IMG/VR virus record: IMGVR_UViG_3300037882_000626
Span: 1-46,599 of that record
DNA length: 46,599 bases
From: a virus
Direction: 5' to 3' (one strand)
Shown here: one piece after another, positions 14,723 through 23,728 of the stretch
Layout of the letters: every line of letters starts with the position of its first letter
Position numbering within the stretch: position 1 is the stretch's first letter
Position numbers and translations under genes: made by a program
The notes under the pieces: model-generated
Told to the model about the DNA's origin: nothing
Databases searched by the model: none
Seen by the model: the letters and a program-made list of their open reading frames with translations, nothing else

Positions 14723-15194
14723 GGTTATTAAATCCCCCGTGAGTGTAGCAAACTCTATGATTAGGAACTGCGTAATTTCCGCATTTGCATTTTAATGCAT
14801 TATGGTGCGGTACTAGAAATTCTTTCTTTGGAAATGAAGGCTTTAAAGCTTCCATTTGTTTTTTTTCACGGTAATGAAAATCTACCGCGCATTGAGTGGT
14901 GCAGAATTTTTTGCTATCGGTTATTCGTGTCAAAAAATTATTTGAACAATGAAGGCATTGTTTTGTGAAATTGTTTTCTTTTTTCTTTTGTTTTTGCGTC
15001 CTATTAGGTCGATAGTTAGCAACGTAATGAGGAGGATGTTTTATTTCACGGCGTTGACAAATAGCAATTATTGCATTTTTAGTTCTACCAAGAACCTTAG
15101 CAACTTCTAAAAATGATAAAGCATCTACCAAGACCAGTTTTTTTAAGACCTCTATCTCTTTTATAGTCCATGGTTTATGCGGTAGTTTTTTCAT
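14700..15194 (-). CDS. GcrA-like regulator with zinc-binding C-terminus
   Basis: This encodes 164 residues. Residues 8-55 (WTIKEIEVLKKL, then SFLEVAKVLGRTKNAIIAICQRR) follow the GcrA N-terminal HTH pattern, including W9 and the RTKNAIIAI recognition helix. GcrA is an alphaproteobacterial factor that works with sigma-70 at methylated GANTC promoters. Downstream are CLHC (80-83) with FCTTQC (98-102) and a second C/H cluster (CKCG at 136-139, C149, H152), unlike standard GcrA. It lies inside the lysis cassette, where a regulator is unexpected. It may control late phage or host genes. Confidence 0.7.
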   Translation of the reverse strand: MKKLPHKPWTIKEIEVLKKLVLVDALSFLEVAKVLGRTKNAIIAICQRREIKHPPHYVANYRPNRTQKQKKKENNFTKQCLHCSNNFLTRITDSKKFCTTQCAVDFHYREKKQMEALKPSFPKKEFLVPHHNALKCKCGNYAVPNHRVCYTHGGFNNHAKSIAC

Positions 15195-15515
15195 TTAAAG
15201 CCCTAATAATCGCCTCAATCCTTCATGACCTGATAATCCTACACCACCAATCATCATGGCGGCAATGTTTTTCCATCCATGCGCGTTCATTTCAGATTTT
15301 ACAATCGTTAATTCTTGATTGTGACGCTCTACAGTTTGCATCATGGGCGCTAATGATATTTTGATTTCATTAATTTCGTCTTTTAATTCCGCATGCTGTT
15401 GCTGTGAAATCGCAGCGTTATCGGCAGCTTGTTTTTGCTGCTGGATGGCATTTTGCTTAAGAAATTCTACTGCCGCCAAAAGTTCACCAAAGCGTTGCGG
15501 GTCAATTTCACTCAT
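15195..15515 (-). CDS. Small coiled-coil protein of the lysis cassette
   Basis: This encodes 106 residues: a long polar coiled coil (QQKQAADNAAISQQQHAELKDEINEIKISLAPMM) then an amphipathic or weakly hydrophobic C-terminus (IAAMMIGGVGLSGHEGLRRLLGL). Similar proteins, by recall, are found near phage lysis genes in alphaproteobacteria (DUF1515-like). It might be a holin partner or pinholin-like, but this is uncertain. It overlaps the upstream holin candidate by 4 bases. Confidence 0.6.
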   Translation of the reverse strand: MSEIDPQRFGELLAAVEFLKQNAIQQQKQAADNAAISQQQHAELKDEINEIKISLAPMMQTVERHNQELTIVKSEMNAHGWKNIAAMMIGGVGLSGHEGLRRLLGL

Positions 15516-15799
15516 GGCGGGGTATCCTTTTTTTGATTGCCGAAACGAAAACTTATAACCGCTTCAGTAACTTTTTCAGCAATTTTTGGCGCGATATAAA
15601 AGCCAATAATGAACAATACGCCGAATTGGTAACCTTGCGCTAGTGATTGAGCGATTAGATTAACGCTGTCTTTTTCACGCAACATATCAAGCTGTTGAAA
15701 GAAGAAAAATAAGCCGCAATATGACATTATGCGAGTGTGCAGCATCGGCCAATCTAAGAAGCATTTAATTGATTTTGATAAACCGTTAATCCACGCCAT
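15512..15799 (-). CDS. Putative holin
   Basis: This encodes 95 residues from the ATG at 15797-15799, overlapping no upstream code; a TTG start 18 bases earlier gives a longer form. Two hydrophobic regions are present (MSYCGLFFFF and FGVLFIIGFYIA), with a charged C-terminus. Size, location before the endolysin group and hydrophobicity fit a holin. No specific holin family is recognised. Confidence 0.55.
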   Translation of the reverse strand: MAWINGLSKSIKCFLDWPMLHTRIMSYCGLFFFFQQLDMLREKDSVNLIAQSLAQGYQFGVLFIIGFYIAPKIAEKVTEAVISFRFGNQKKDTPP

Positions 15800-15800
15800 A

Positions 15801-17753
15801 TCAAACCACAGCTCCAAGAACGTCTAAGGTCACACTATACCACCCACCACCTGCAGTTTGCGAGCGCAGGAAAAGTTCATCGCAGTGATATGGGATTGGC
15901 GAAGAAACACCCTTACGTCCTACAGTCTGCATCCCCGCAGTAGTTACATGTAATGGATGGTCAGAAGGTGTTATCCAAAGAGATGCTTGAATAGTGCATG
16001 TTGGTAAGGAACTGCCTTGTGCGCCAGTGCTAACTCTCAAAGAAACTTTATCCGTGGGGTTAACGCTAACAAGCGATGCAATGTTTGGCGCGGCGACTAG
16101 GTATGAGCCAACATTGACAATGCTAAAAAGAAAAGACATCCCCGTATCAACACCATTCACGCGGAGGGTCGCGTAAAGTGTTCCAGCACCACCTGCAGAT
16201 TTTGTTATAACGATGCCCCTGATAGTCGAGGCGAATGAAATCGGGATAAGATTATCAGCCTCGATTGCTGACATATTACCAACGCCCAAATACTTTGTTT
16301 GACCGTCACTTAGGACTTGGCTACCAGAAGATAGCATTATGCAACTATTGGCTTTATTTTCAATCAAAACACAACTTGGTTGTGATAATTCAGAACCGTC
16401 AGTGAGATATAATGCTGATGTCCAACGCGAACGCCCCTCCAAGTCAAGCATAAGGGCTTTAGGGCTTCGGATTTGACCGTTGCTTTCTTGTAATACCCTG
16501 ATTTTTCTATCTACAGGAAGTGGTGCGCTATCAACATATCTACGAAAATGCGTGTGTTGCGCTAACGGGATTGTTCCTTCAAACGGTATGTAATTATTCC
16601 GCCCAATTTCAGTAACATTGCGTAAGGCGATGGGTTGCGTCCCATAGTGTTTATCACCAACAGCCCCTACGATTTCAACACCAACGCGCAAGGTTGTTGC
16701 GTTTGGGGAAGCCACTACCGAAACTTCTTTCCAATCGTATGAACCGGAAGTGAAATAAGCGCTGTAAGTCGTATTGATGCCATCAAAAATAAACAGCCTT
16801 GCCGTGTTGGCATTCGGTGACCACCACTCCATACCGAACGTGATACGCTTTCCTGCAAACTGCGCTATCTTTAATTGGTCACCACCACCGCCGACTTTTT
16901 CATCAGGTGGGTTTTTCTGGGCTAGATTAATCCATAGCTGTTCTGTGCTTGCGCTGCCCTTGATAACACGGCAAGCCATTGCAGAGCCATCGCGAACACG
17001 GGAAACGCCCGTTTCGTCCGTCTTAAATATTTGATGCCATTTTAGAGAATTTGTTTTGCGCCAACCATCACAGGCATCCGGTGATTGAAAGCCATCATCA
17101 CCAACCATTACTTCCCACAGATTAACCGCAGAAGCACCTAAAGCGTTATCGTGCCACCCAGACAAAGCCGCATAAACATTGCCACCTTGCGCGGCAGTCA
17201 TTTCTAGCGGGTAGCCGATTGAGGCTTGAAAATATGGCGCATTCGTAACCTGACCATTCACCGATGGGTTGACCGATGAATAACCCTTATAGAAAGTCAT
17301 ATCGTAAGTAGCCGTGCCAAGAGGTAAGATATTACCACTCGTGCCACCGAATACGTCGATATAGGTTGACCCGTCCGTACCCCAGATTTGATAATCAAGG
17401 CGCGGGGCTGAATTCGAGCCGCCATTAATACGCATCCAATTTCCGGCGACCAATCCAGAGAATGTACCCGCCGCGCATATCATGCGGTTTGTAAGCGCAT
17501 TAGGCACTGGTGTACCAGTGACAGTTGCAGCAACGCCGCTAACAGGACTACGAGGTGCGCCGCTACCTTCGACTAAGAATAGCTTACCTGCACACAGGCC
17601 GCCAATTCCGCTTGGCGTTGTGAACTTGACCGCGCCGCCGTTTCCAGTAATGGGGTACGATTCATAAGTTGTTGCAGGAATAGGATTGCCAACACGCACC
17701 AATGGCAACAGTGAGCAGATATTCATCTCTGAATTGATAATCAGATTTTTCAT
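15801..17753 (-). CDS. Tail fibre or receptor-binding protein
   Basis: This encodes 650 residues. It starts MKNLIINSEMNI, close to the N-x-x-I-N-x-x-M-x-I opening common in phage fibre and carbohydrate-binding proteins. The body is rich in G, S, T, N and aromatic beta segments, with a probable jelly-roll domain (residues about 225-400, with WRKTNSLKWHQIF). The terminal segment is also beta. As the last virion gene before lysis, it is the likely host-range determinant. It starts one base into the stop of the previous fibre gene. Confidence 0.75.
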   Translation of the reverse strand: MKNLIINSEMNICSLLPLVRVGNPIPATTYESYPITGNGGAVKFTTPSGIGGLCAGKLFLVEGSGAPRSPVSGVAATVTGTPVPNALTNRMICAAGTFSGLVAGNWMRINGGSNSAPRLDYQIWGTDGSTYIDVFGGTSGNILPLGTATYDMTFYKGYSSVNPSVNGQVTNAPYFQASIGYPLEMTAAQGGNVYAALSGWHDNALGASAVNLWEVMVGDDGFQSPDACDGWRKTNSLKWHQIFKTDETGVSRVRDGSAMACRVIKGSASTEQLWINLAQKNPPDEKVGGGGDQLKIAQFAGKRITFGMEWWSPNANTARLFIFDGINTTYSAYFTSGSYDWKEVSVVASPNATTLRVGVEIVGAVGDKHYGTQPIALRNVTEIGRNNYIPFEGTIPLAQHTHFRRYVDSAPLPVDRKIRVLQESNGQIRSPKALMLDLEGRSRWTSALYLTDGSELSQPSCVLIENKANSCIMLSSGSQVLSDGQTKYLGVGNMSAIEADNLIPISFASTIRGIVITKSAGGAGTLYATLRVNGVDTGMSFLFSIVNVGSYLVAAPNIASLVSVNPTDKVSLRVSTGAQGSSLPTCTIQASLWITPSDHPLHVTTAGMQTVGRKGVSSPIPYHCDELFLRSQTAGGGWYSVTLDVLGAVV

Positions 17754-18790
17754 TATCGAACACGCCTTGCTCTAAGAACACCGAATACACTGCACGTTGA
17801 AACGGAATGAGTTGATTGCGCCACGCCATATACCGTAGTTGTAGATGCAATGGTTATTCTTTTTTTACCGTAAACGGTATAAAAAATATTTGCGCCATCT
17901 CCAGTAACAGATACAGATGATATGTTTGTTCCATTATCATTAACGCCAGCTTGCGTTGCGCTTACAGTGCTGATGCCGCTAAACACTCTGGTTAATATAG
18001 TCGTGTTGGCAGGAAAATAGCGCATACTGTATTCAACTTCCCAATCACCTGCCGTTAGTGAAATTGATGTTAGGTTTGCAGCCACGCCGCTTGTTAGCGC
18101 AACTGGACTTCCACTAGAAACTGATGATTCTACAATTTGCCCTACGCTACCAGCCGCCGCGTTATCATTAGTCGCAGTTCCAATTAAACCTGTGGCACTG
18201 GAAAATGAAAGCGAGGTTGCGCTAGCCGCACCCAAAACTGGCGTTGTTAGAGATGGAGAGTTACTAAATACTATATTACCAGTACCTGTTGGCGTTCCTA
18301 CTGAAACGCCGCCGATAGCTGTGACTGTAGTAGCAAAGCTGTTTGGTGAAGTTGTCACATCCCCAGTCATGGCGACTGTTCTTAGTGTCGTACCAAGATA
18401 ACCAAGCGTTGCGCCTAATGATATGTTTGTTGCCGTTGCGCTAGAGCCAGTAGCATTGCCAACTAAGCTATTCGCACCAACAGTTTGAAAATTTGCATAC
18501 GTTAACGGCGTGCCAATCCAGTTTGAATTGTTAATTGAATTTAAAACGGCAAGTGAGCCTAACCCTAAATTAGTTCTAGCATTTACTGCTATTGTCGCTC
18601 CAGTGCCACCAAGAGTAATTGGCCACGGAATACTTGCAATAGTATTGCCAGTTATGCCGCCGCGTGTTGATAGAATTTTATCGCCGTTTTGTATTGACGA
18701 TGGCGATAGTGTAGTTACTGCATTGGTAGAAACATTCGCGGCGTTAGCGATATTAGCAACAAGTAAAAATGCAAGTAAAAATTTAATCAT
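17753..18790 (-). CDS. Tail-fibre-like repeat protein with signal-peptide-like N-terminus
   Basis: This encodes 345 residues. It contains GGTGATIAVNARTNLGLGSL (residues about 62-81), a collagen- or fibre-type motif common in tail fibres, followed by T/S/G-rich low-complexity beta repeats and a C-terminal beta domain. Unusually, it begins MIKFLLAFLLVANIANA, which looks like a cleavable signal peptide. Fibre genes normally lack one. It overlaps the neighbours by 1-4 bases. Confidence 0.75.
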   Translation of the reverse strand: MIKFLLAFLLVANIANAANVSTNAVTTLSPSSIQNGDKILSTRGGITGNTIASIPWPITLGGTGATIAVNARTNLGLGSLAVLNSINNSNWIGTPLTYANFQTVGANSLVGNATGSSATATNISLGATLGYLGTTLRTVAMTGDVTTSPNSFATTVTAIGGVSVGTPTGTGNIVFSNSPSLTTPVLGAASATSLSFSSATGLIGTATNDNAAAGSVGQIVESSVSSGSPVALTSGVAANLTSISLTAGDWEVEYSMRYFPANTTILTRVFSGISTVSATQAGVNDNGTNISSVSVTGDGANIFYTVYGKKRITIASTTTVYGVAQSTHSVSTCSVFGVLRARRVR

Positions 18791-19536
18791 AAAGACCTCG
18801 CTATGATAACAGATGCCTTATGAACTTGAACATCACTCCCGCCTATAGTTTGAATTTTTAAATCCAATTCATCTCCAGCTACAAAAGTTACATAGTTGGT
18901 TACGTTAGTTGCAATTCTGGCAGTTAATGTTGACGTGCATGTCAGTGCGGTATCAACAGAATTTTTACGCAATGTATATATGCGAGTTCCTGCCGTTGCA
19001 GTAGGTACGGCGCATGCCATCCCCATTATAATTCCTGCACATGGCATTACAAAAGTTACGTCAGCCTCTGCTGATGATGATATGTGATTGAAGCTGCAAT
19101 ATCTTGTTGCACTATCAGGAATAGTAGTATTACCAGTTGACATATAACTTGGTGAGCCTGAAACTTCGGGAACCCAGTTAATACCCGATGCGGGTGTTGC
19201 TGTATTTGAATTTACCAACGACGTCCATACAATGCCGCCTGAACGAACTCTATCATATTTACTGTAACTATATGGAGTTCCGCCGTTTTGTGCGGACGTG
19301 ATAAAATCAGGCGTTGCATGTTGCTGATACTGCTGCGCAATAGCAGATAAAAGATTAAGCATCCAGTTCATTTTAGTGCGCTCGATATTGAGCGCATTTG
19401 GGTCAACTTGCGGCAATTCGTAATTAGCGCCATAACCTTGAGGAAAGCTTACACTGCCATCGGGCTGCACTGTGTTTGGAATTAATGCTAAATCACCTGC
19501 GCTTGCAAAAATCGTATCTAAATATCCATCACTCAT
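18787..19536 (-). CDS. Tail fibre or baseplate attachment protein
   Basis: This encodes 249 residues from ATG 19534-19536 after GGGG; a TTG 15 bases upstream is less likely. The N-terminal region (VQPDGSVSFPQGYGANYELP, NIERTKMNWMLNLLSAI) matches the attachment segment of fibre proteins in Mu-like and related phages. The rest is a beta-rich domain. It follows DUF2612 in the baseplate order, fitting a fibre connector. Confidence 0.75.
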   Translation of the reverse strand: MSDGYLDTIFASAGDLALIPNTVQPDGSVSFPQGYGANYELPQVDPNALNIERTKMNWMLNLLSAIAQQYQQHATPDFITSAQNGGTPYSYSKYDRVRSGGIVWTSLVNSNTATPASGINWVPEVSGSPSYMSTGNTTIPDSATRYCSFNHISSSAEADVTFVMPCAGIIMGMACAVPTATAGTRIYTLRKNSVDTALTCTSTLTARIATNVTNYVTFVAGDELDLKIQTIGGSDVQVHKASVIIARSL

Positions 19537-19540
19537 TTTT

Positions 19541-20278
19541 TTATGCCCCAAAATTGCCGTTGTCGAAGTTTAACCGATTTTGCCCGAAACCCCAATAATT
19601 TAATGTCGTGTCTTGATAATCTGATTTCACCCCAGCCGGACGTGGCAGCAGGTCAAAATTATCAAATAGAAACTTCAAATCCCATGTTATAGGAAAAGTG
19701 AATTTGTAGGTTTGCGTCATACCGCCGTTATCGTCCAAGTAAACTAATCCATAGTCTGCAAATACATACTTTAAAAATCTATTGATTTCAGGCACGCAAC
19801 CGCTAGTTACAAGCTGAAAATATCGTAACTTTAGCGCAAGCCTATTCGTCTCTAGAGGTAATACTACTGTGTTGCCGTTGGCGTTATAGAAATTTCCGTT
19901 GCCAAAATTAAATCTATTTTCGCCAAACCCCCATGCATTAAAAATTCCTACGTTGGGCTTTGAAATAAACAACGGAAAATCAAGAATTATAGACCATACC
20001 TGCAAACCAAATTCATTAGCTGTTTGTAAATTAAAAACATCACGATACCAGTTATTCCAAAACTGATTTTGATTTACGTCATACCAATCGTTCTTTTGCT
20101 GAATAAGTGACTTTAGATTTGTTGCATTTTCATATTGCCAAACAATCGAGCGCATAAGGTTGACTGAAAAGTCAAATAACTGCACGTCATCATTATATTT
20201 TTGGCCAGTTATAGTGATAGCATTTCCGCTATCCGTGGTAATATAATCGCCAGTATCTGTTACAAGATAGTCCGTCAC
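19541..20278 (-). CDS. DUF2612 baseplate protein
   Basis: This encodes 245 residues. The segments LKLRYFQLVTSGCVPEINRF and YLDDNGGMTQTYKF are characteristic of DUF2612, a baseplate wedge family that takes the place of P2 gpI. It follows the baseplate J gene with a 4-base overlap. The near-duplicate WGFGENRFNFGNGNF and WGFGQNRLNFDNGNF (residues about 116 and 230) is an internal repeat of unknown meaning. Confidence 0.8.
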   Translation of the reverse strand: MTDYLVTDTGDYITTDSGNAITITGQKYNDDVQLFDFSVNLMRSIVWQYENATNLKSLIQQKNDWYDVNQNQFWNNWYRDVFNLQTANEFGLQVWSIILDFPLFISKPNVGIFNAWGFGENRFNFGNGNFYNANGNTVVLPLETNRLALKLRYFQLVTSGCVPEINRFLKYVFADYGLVYLDDNGGMTQTYKFTFPITWDLKFLFDNFDLLPRPAGVKSDYQDTTLNYWGFGQNRLNFDNGNFGA

Positions 20279-21456
20279 GCAATAACCACCGTGATATATG
20301 ACGATTGAGTATATGCGATTTCATCAATCGCAATTGCTATTTCATTGGTGGTGTAACTGATTGGCGAGGATAAGCTAATCTCAATTTTCTTGACGTAAAT
20401 TGACGGAAACTGGTTATTAATCGCGCTCGCAATTTCAAATGGCGAAACGGATTGCCCTACTACAAAACCAGTTTCATTCTCAATTTCACCATTTACATAG
20501 GACATAATCGCATTGATAACATCGTTCGATGCGCCATTTTTTACCGTCGCCCTTATTAAAATACTAATAGGCGTTGGGCGGTCAAATTTCACCGAATATG
20601 ATTGTCCGCTTGCAGGGTCAATAACACCAACGAGAGTACCACCATTCCATGAACAACCTGAATTCTTATTTTCTAATAACGCCGTTGCAACATCCAAATC
20701 AGTGCCGCCATCCACGCACGCGTAAACGGAATGCGAAACCATGCTTATACCGTCTATAACTTGCGTGGTATCGTCTGTATTTTCCCTAAACGATAGGCTT
20801 TTAACCCCTGCCACCGTATAAAGCGCGGACGTTATCGCTTGCGCTAGACTGCATCCTTGATATGCGAGTGTATTTGTGCGATAGGCACGCGCTTGCTGGT
20901 CAGATTGGGTTGTGTTGCCTAGTACGCCAGCCGCTGGATTAGTGACCGTTTCCCATCCTAAAATGGCGGTTACGATTTGATTTAATTCACCAATGGCGCA
21001 TGGGATTGCGCCGTATTCGATAGATTGAAAATTACCAGTAGTAGAGCCGCCACTAGGTATAGTCACATCACTCGTCAATTCGAAAACATCACCTGCTAAA
21101 GTTTTAGCTTGTGAGCCTAATGGCACTAAAGTACTCGGTACACCTGTAATAGTTACATTACTTACAACCGTAGGGTTTTGCGTTTTTCTTCCAATACCCA
21201 TTAACGCCATAATAGCGTCAAGAAACGCACCACCTGCGATATTTGGGTTTATTTGATTGGCGAGAACAGCATTATTATTAATTAAATTGTTACGTGCAAT
21301 GGTTTCGGCTGCAATCATTACACCTTGAGGTGTATCAGGCGTAACTATTAAATCTTGGCCGAAAGTATTCCGCCATTCATCCTGAATAGTTGCTAAAGTT
21401 TCGCTTGTATCAGGTACGATAACCCCGTTTTCATTGATGTAAGTATAACTAGCCAT
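20275..21456 (-). CDS. Baseplate J-like wedge protein
   Basis: This encodes 393 residues of the baseplate J/Mu gp47 family. It has DEWRNTFGQDLIVTPDTPQG near residue 26 and AGGAFLDAIMALMGI near residue 74, followed by VSNVTITGVPSTLVPLG. These are standard for contractile-tail wedge proteins. The gene lies between the gp25-like and DUF2612 genes, as in other simple contractile tails. Confidence 0.88.
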   Translation of the reverse strand: MASYTYINENGVIVPDTSETLATIQDEWRNTFGQDLIVTPDTPQGVMIAAETIARNNLINNNAVLANQINPNIAGGAFLDAIMALMGIGRKTQNPTVVSNVTITGVPSTLVPLGSQAKTLAGDVFELTSDVTIPSGGSTTGNFQSIEYGAIPCAIGELNQIVTAILGWETVTNPAAGVLGNTTQSDQQARAYRTNTLAYQGCSLAQAITSALYTVAGVKSLSFRENTDDTTQVIDGISMVSHSVYACVDGGTDLDVATALLENKNSGCSWNGGTLVGVIDPASGQSYSVKFDRPTPISILIRATVKNGASNDVINAIMSYVNGEIENETGFVVGQSVSPFEIASAINNQFPSIYVKKIEISLSSPISYTTNEIAIAIDEIAYTQSSYITVVIA

Positions 21457-21802
21457 TTAAAAACACCCTGCCATATTTACTTTCAATAGTCGCGGAATAA
21501 GAAAGAATACCACTGTTCGATTGCGCTGTTAAGGATATTACTTTGTTCACGCCATCAACAGATTCCAAGGTATCGCGTAAATATTTCTCAAAAATTGGAA
21601 TATTCGGCACTCCAACCCAAACAGCTTGAAAGTTTGGAATCCCTTTGTTTATTTGAAAAATCGCTTCGCCAAGCTGTAGTTTTGAAGCCGTAGCACATGC
21701 GTTTAAAACTGCATTTTCACCACTCACTAAATTTAGCCTACCGCCTAAATCTATGTAAATATCATTACTTTCATTAGTTGCAATCGTTTGCGTCATGACC
21801 AT
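21449..21802 (-). CDS. gp25-like/baseplate W-type protein
   Basis: This encodes 117 residues. The core (DIYIDLGGRLNLVSGENAVLNAC) and the C-terminal SYSATIESKYG fit the baseplate sheath-initiator group (GPW/gp25-like), which seeds sheath assembly. Overlaps of 8-10 bases with neighbours are seen. Family assignment rests on motif recall and position. Confidence 0.75.
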   Translation of the reverse strand: MVMTQTIATNESNDIYIDLGGRLNLVSGENAVLNACATASKLQLGEAIFQINKGIPNFQAVWVGVPNIPIFEKYLRDTLESVDGVNKVISLTAQSNSGILSYSATIESKYGRVFLNG

Positions 21803-22536
21803 ACACTCCCATTAAAAACCGAAACACCGCCTAAGTTAGTATCAAACACGGCAAATCCGGCCTGCGGTGAAGGTATAGCATTTTTTTGGCTAGTGGTCAT
21901 GGCTGGAAATTTAAACGCCTTGTTAGTGCTTTGCAGGTCAAGGATTGCGTTCGGTGATTGAGAATAGCCAATCTGGTTAGTAATTGCCGCGCCAAGCCCC
22001 ATAGAAAAACGCAACGTGCCAGCGAGATTTTGTAAGGTTACGTTTTCAGAATCACTCGCAGCAATAATAAATCCAGTCAAGATAGACGGGATAAAAATGG
22101 CGCTTGAAAAATCATGTTTCAATCCAGTATTTGGGATTGTCTTACCCCATGATTGTTTAAATAAGCTTATGTCCCTATCGTTTGCTTTAATCCAACCCAA
22201 ATCACCTGCCTTAATAGGAAAATTAAGCATAAACCCGCCGCCACCAATCTGCACAACAGGAATAGACATTACAGGCGATTGCGATTGAATAGTGCCATCG
22301 GTCAAAACATTATCAATTAATGGCTGTACCTGCGCCAAATTGCTAGCACGGTCATATGCGATGATTTGCGCGGGGAGCATATCGTTTAAGTCTTGTAAAA
22401 ACTTTTGCATCACAACATCAAAAACCCCAGCTAAGCTACTGTTGTTTGTTGGATTGCGCGATGGAGCTAATTGTCCAGTCATATCAATTATCCGGCTAAA
22501 GTAGTGCGGCCAATCCGCTTTAAATCCAATATCCAA
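21793..22536 (-). CDS. Gp138-type baseplate spike with fibre-like C-terminus
   Basis: This encodes 247 residues. The N-terminal 150 (FLQDLNDMLPAQIIAYDR, VVQIGGGGFMLNFPIKAGD) match the Gp138 N-terminal domain of membrane-puncturing spikes. The last 45 residues (NKAFKFPAMTTSQKNAIPSP then FAVFDTNLGGVSVFNGSVW) resemble the trimerising segment found in tail fibres. It would form the central spike below the hub. It overlaps the hub gene by 49 bases. Confidence 0.8.
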   Translation of the reverse strand: MDIGFKADWPHYFSRIIDMTGQLAPSRNPTNNSSLAGVFDVVMQKFLQDLNDMLPAQIIAYDRASNLAQVQPLIDNVLTDGTIQSQSPVMSIPVVQIGGGGFMLNFPIKAGDLGWIKANDRDISLFKQSWGKTIPNTGLKHDFSSAIFIPSILTGFIIAASDSENVTLQNLAGTLRFSMGLGAAITNQIGYSQSPNAILDLQSTNKAFKFPAMTTSQKNAIPSPQAGFAVFDTNLGGVSVFNGSVWS

Positions 22537-23339
22537 TAAAACGGCGTATCGCGGCTTGCAATTTCATATCCCAAATTCATCACAAGATAGTCGCCATTAA
22601 CGGCTGGGTTAATCTTGCTAGTAATGCGGACAGGTTCACCGATTTTGCGCTCTTCATTAATTAAAACTTTTACAGTTGCGCCCAATTCGTTCACTTGTGG
22701 AACACCAATCATTCCGGTGTCTATATTAATTTCTGCAATAGGCAAATCCCTCGCCGCGCCAATATCAGTTACAATTAACGTATCAGAATTTTGTGCTATA
22801 TACGCATTAACACCAAGCCGATTGAGGCGCTGGATTTGCTTACCTAGTGCGCCTGTGTACCGATAGTTATTTATGCTTTTATTGACCTTGACTTGAAAAT
22901 CTAAAACTAGCCCAGCATCATCGGCAACGCGCTGGCATATGTCTTTAAGTTTGACATTCGTTGGAGCAGAAAAGGCGTTCGGAATACCTAACGTGGCCGC
23001 TTGTGTAAGAGAGCGAATAGTTAAACCTATATCAGGCGGCTGTGATGGATTACTCGCAATACCGTGGCCATTGAATAACTGAAACGTGCCAAACGAAGCC
23101 CTACCAACGCTTAAAGATATAAGTGCGTTTTCACGGTTATCATTCCATTGGCTAGTTTTGGTTATTAAATAATCCCTATCATCTTTACTGATATTATCTA
23201 TGCGAATAGCGCAATCGCCAAACAAGCCATTAGTGAATGATTGACCAGCCGCGATAATATAAAAATCTTGATTATAGGTTAGCTTCTTTTCGCCCACGGA
23301 TATTTCAAGCGTTACAAGCCTATCGTCAAATAACTTCAC
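22488..23339 (-). CDS. Baseplate hub protein
   Basis: This encodes 283 residues from the GTG at 23337-23339. GGAGGG at 23345-23350 lies 5-6 bases upstream and makes this a better start than the ATG at 23378. The sequence has IDNISKDDRDYL, KLKDICQRVADDAGL and VRITSKINPAVNGDYLVMNLGYEI, patterns of gp27/gpD-type hub proteins. It lies between the plug and the spike, as expected. No lysozyme domain is visible. Confidence 0.75.
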   Translation of the reverse strand: MKLFDDRLVTLEISVGEKKLTYNQDFYIIAAGQSFTNGLFGDCAIRIDNISKDDRDYLITKTSQWNDNRENALISLSVGRASFGTFQLFNGHGIASNPSQPPDIGLTIRSLTQAATLGIPNAFSAPTNVKLKDICQRVADDAGLVLDFQVKVNKSINNYRYTGALGKQIQRLNRLGVNAYIAQNSDTLIVTDIGAARDLPIAEINIDTGMIGVPQVNELGATVKVLINEERKIGEPVRITSKINPAVNGDYLVMNLGYEIASRDTPFYWILDLKRIGRTTLAG

Positions 23340-23727
23340 TATATCCCTCCGGCTTGTAACGAAGCGAAAATTCTGCAATTGGATTAAAAAACGAATAATC
23401 TAAAACGCCTGTATTTTTTACACGCATAGCGGCTAATTCTGCATTGGTGAAGTACGCGAGATATTGAGTTGTATTGAACTGTGAATACACAGGAAGTTTA
23501 TAATCTTGCGTGATAAACATGAAATTTCCGCGCTCCATATACCGCGCTGGAATAATCGCTGAACCCGCAACACACCGCGTATTCATAATTACGTCAACAC
23601 CGTCAATCCGTGTGCTAAATACGGTTGCGCCATTCGTGGTTTTTATTGAAATTTCAAATAAGAAACCGTCTAACGTGATGACCAATGATTGATTAGGTAT
23701 TGCTTGGATTGGAATTTTAACAGCCAT
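23326..23727 (-). CDS. Baseplate plug protein
   Basis: This encodes 133 residues from ATG 23725-23727; an upstream start at 23757 lies in the previous gene. The core (IPIQAIPNQSLVITLDG, AGSAIIPARYMERGNFMFIT, FNTTQYLAYF) recalls the plug family described for cyanophage Pam3-like baseplates. The family name is given from recall; position before the hub supports it. Confidence 0.72.
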   Translation of the reverse strand: MAVKIPIQAIPNQSLVITLDGFLFEISIKTTNGATVFSTRIDGVDVIMNTRCVAGSAIIPARYMERGNFMFITQDYKLPVYSQFNTTQYLAYFTNAELAAMRVKNTGVLDYSFFNPIAEFSLRYKPEGYSEVI

Positions 23728-23728
23728 A

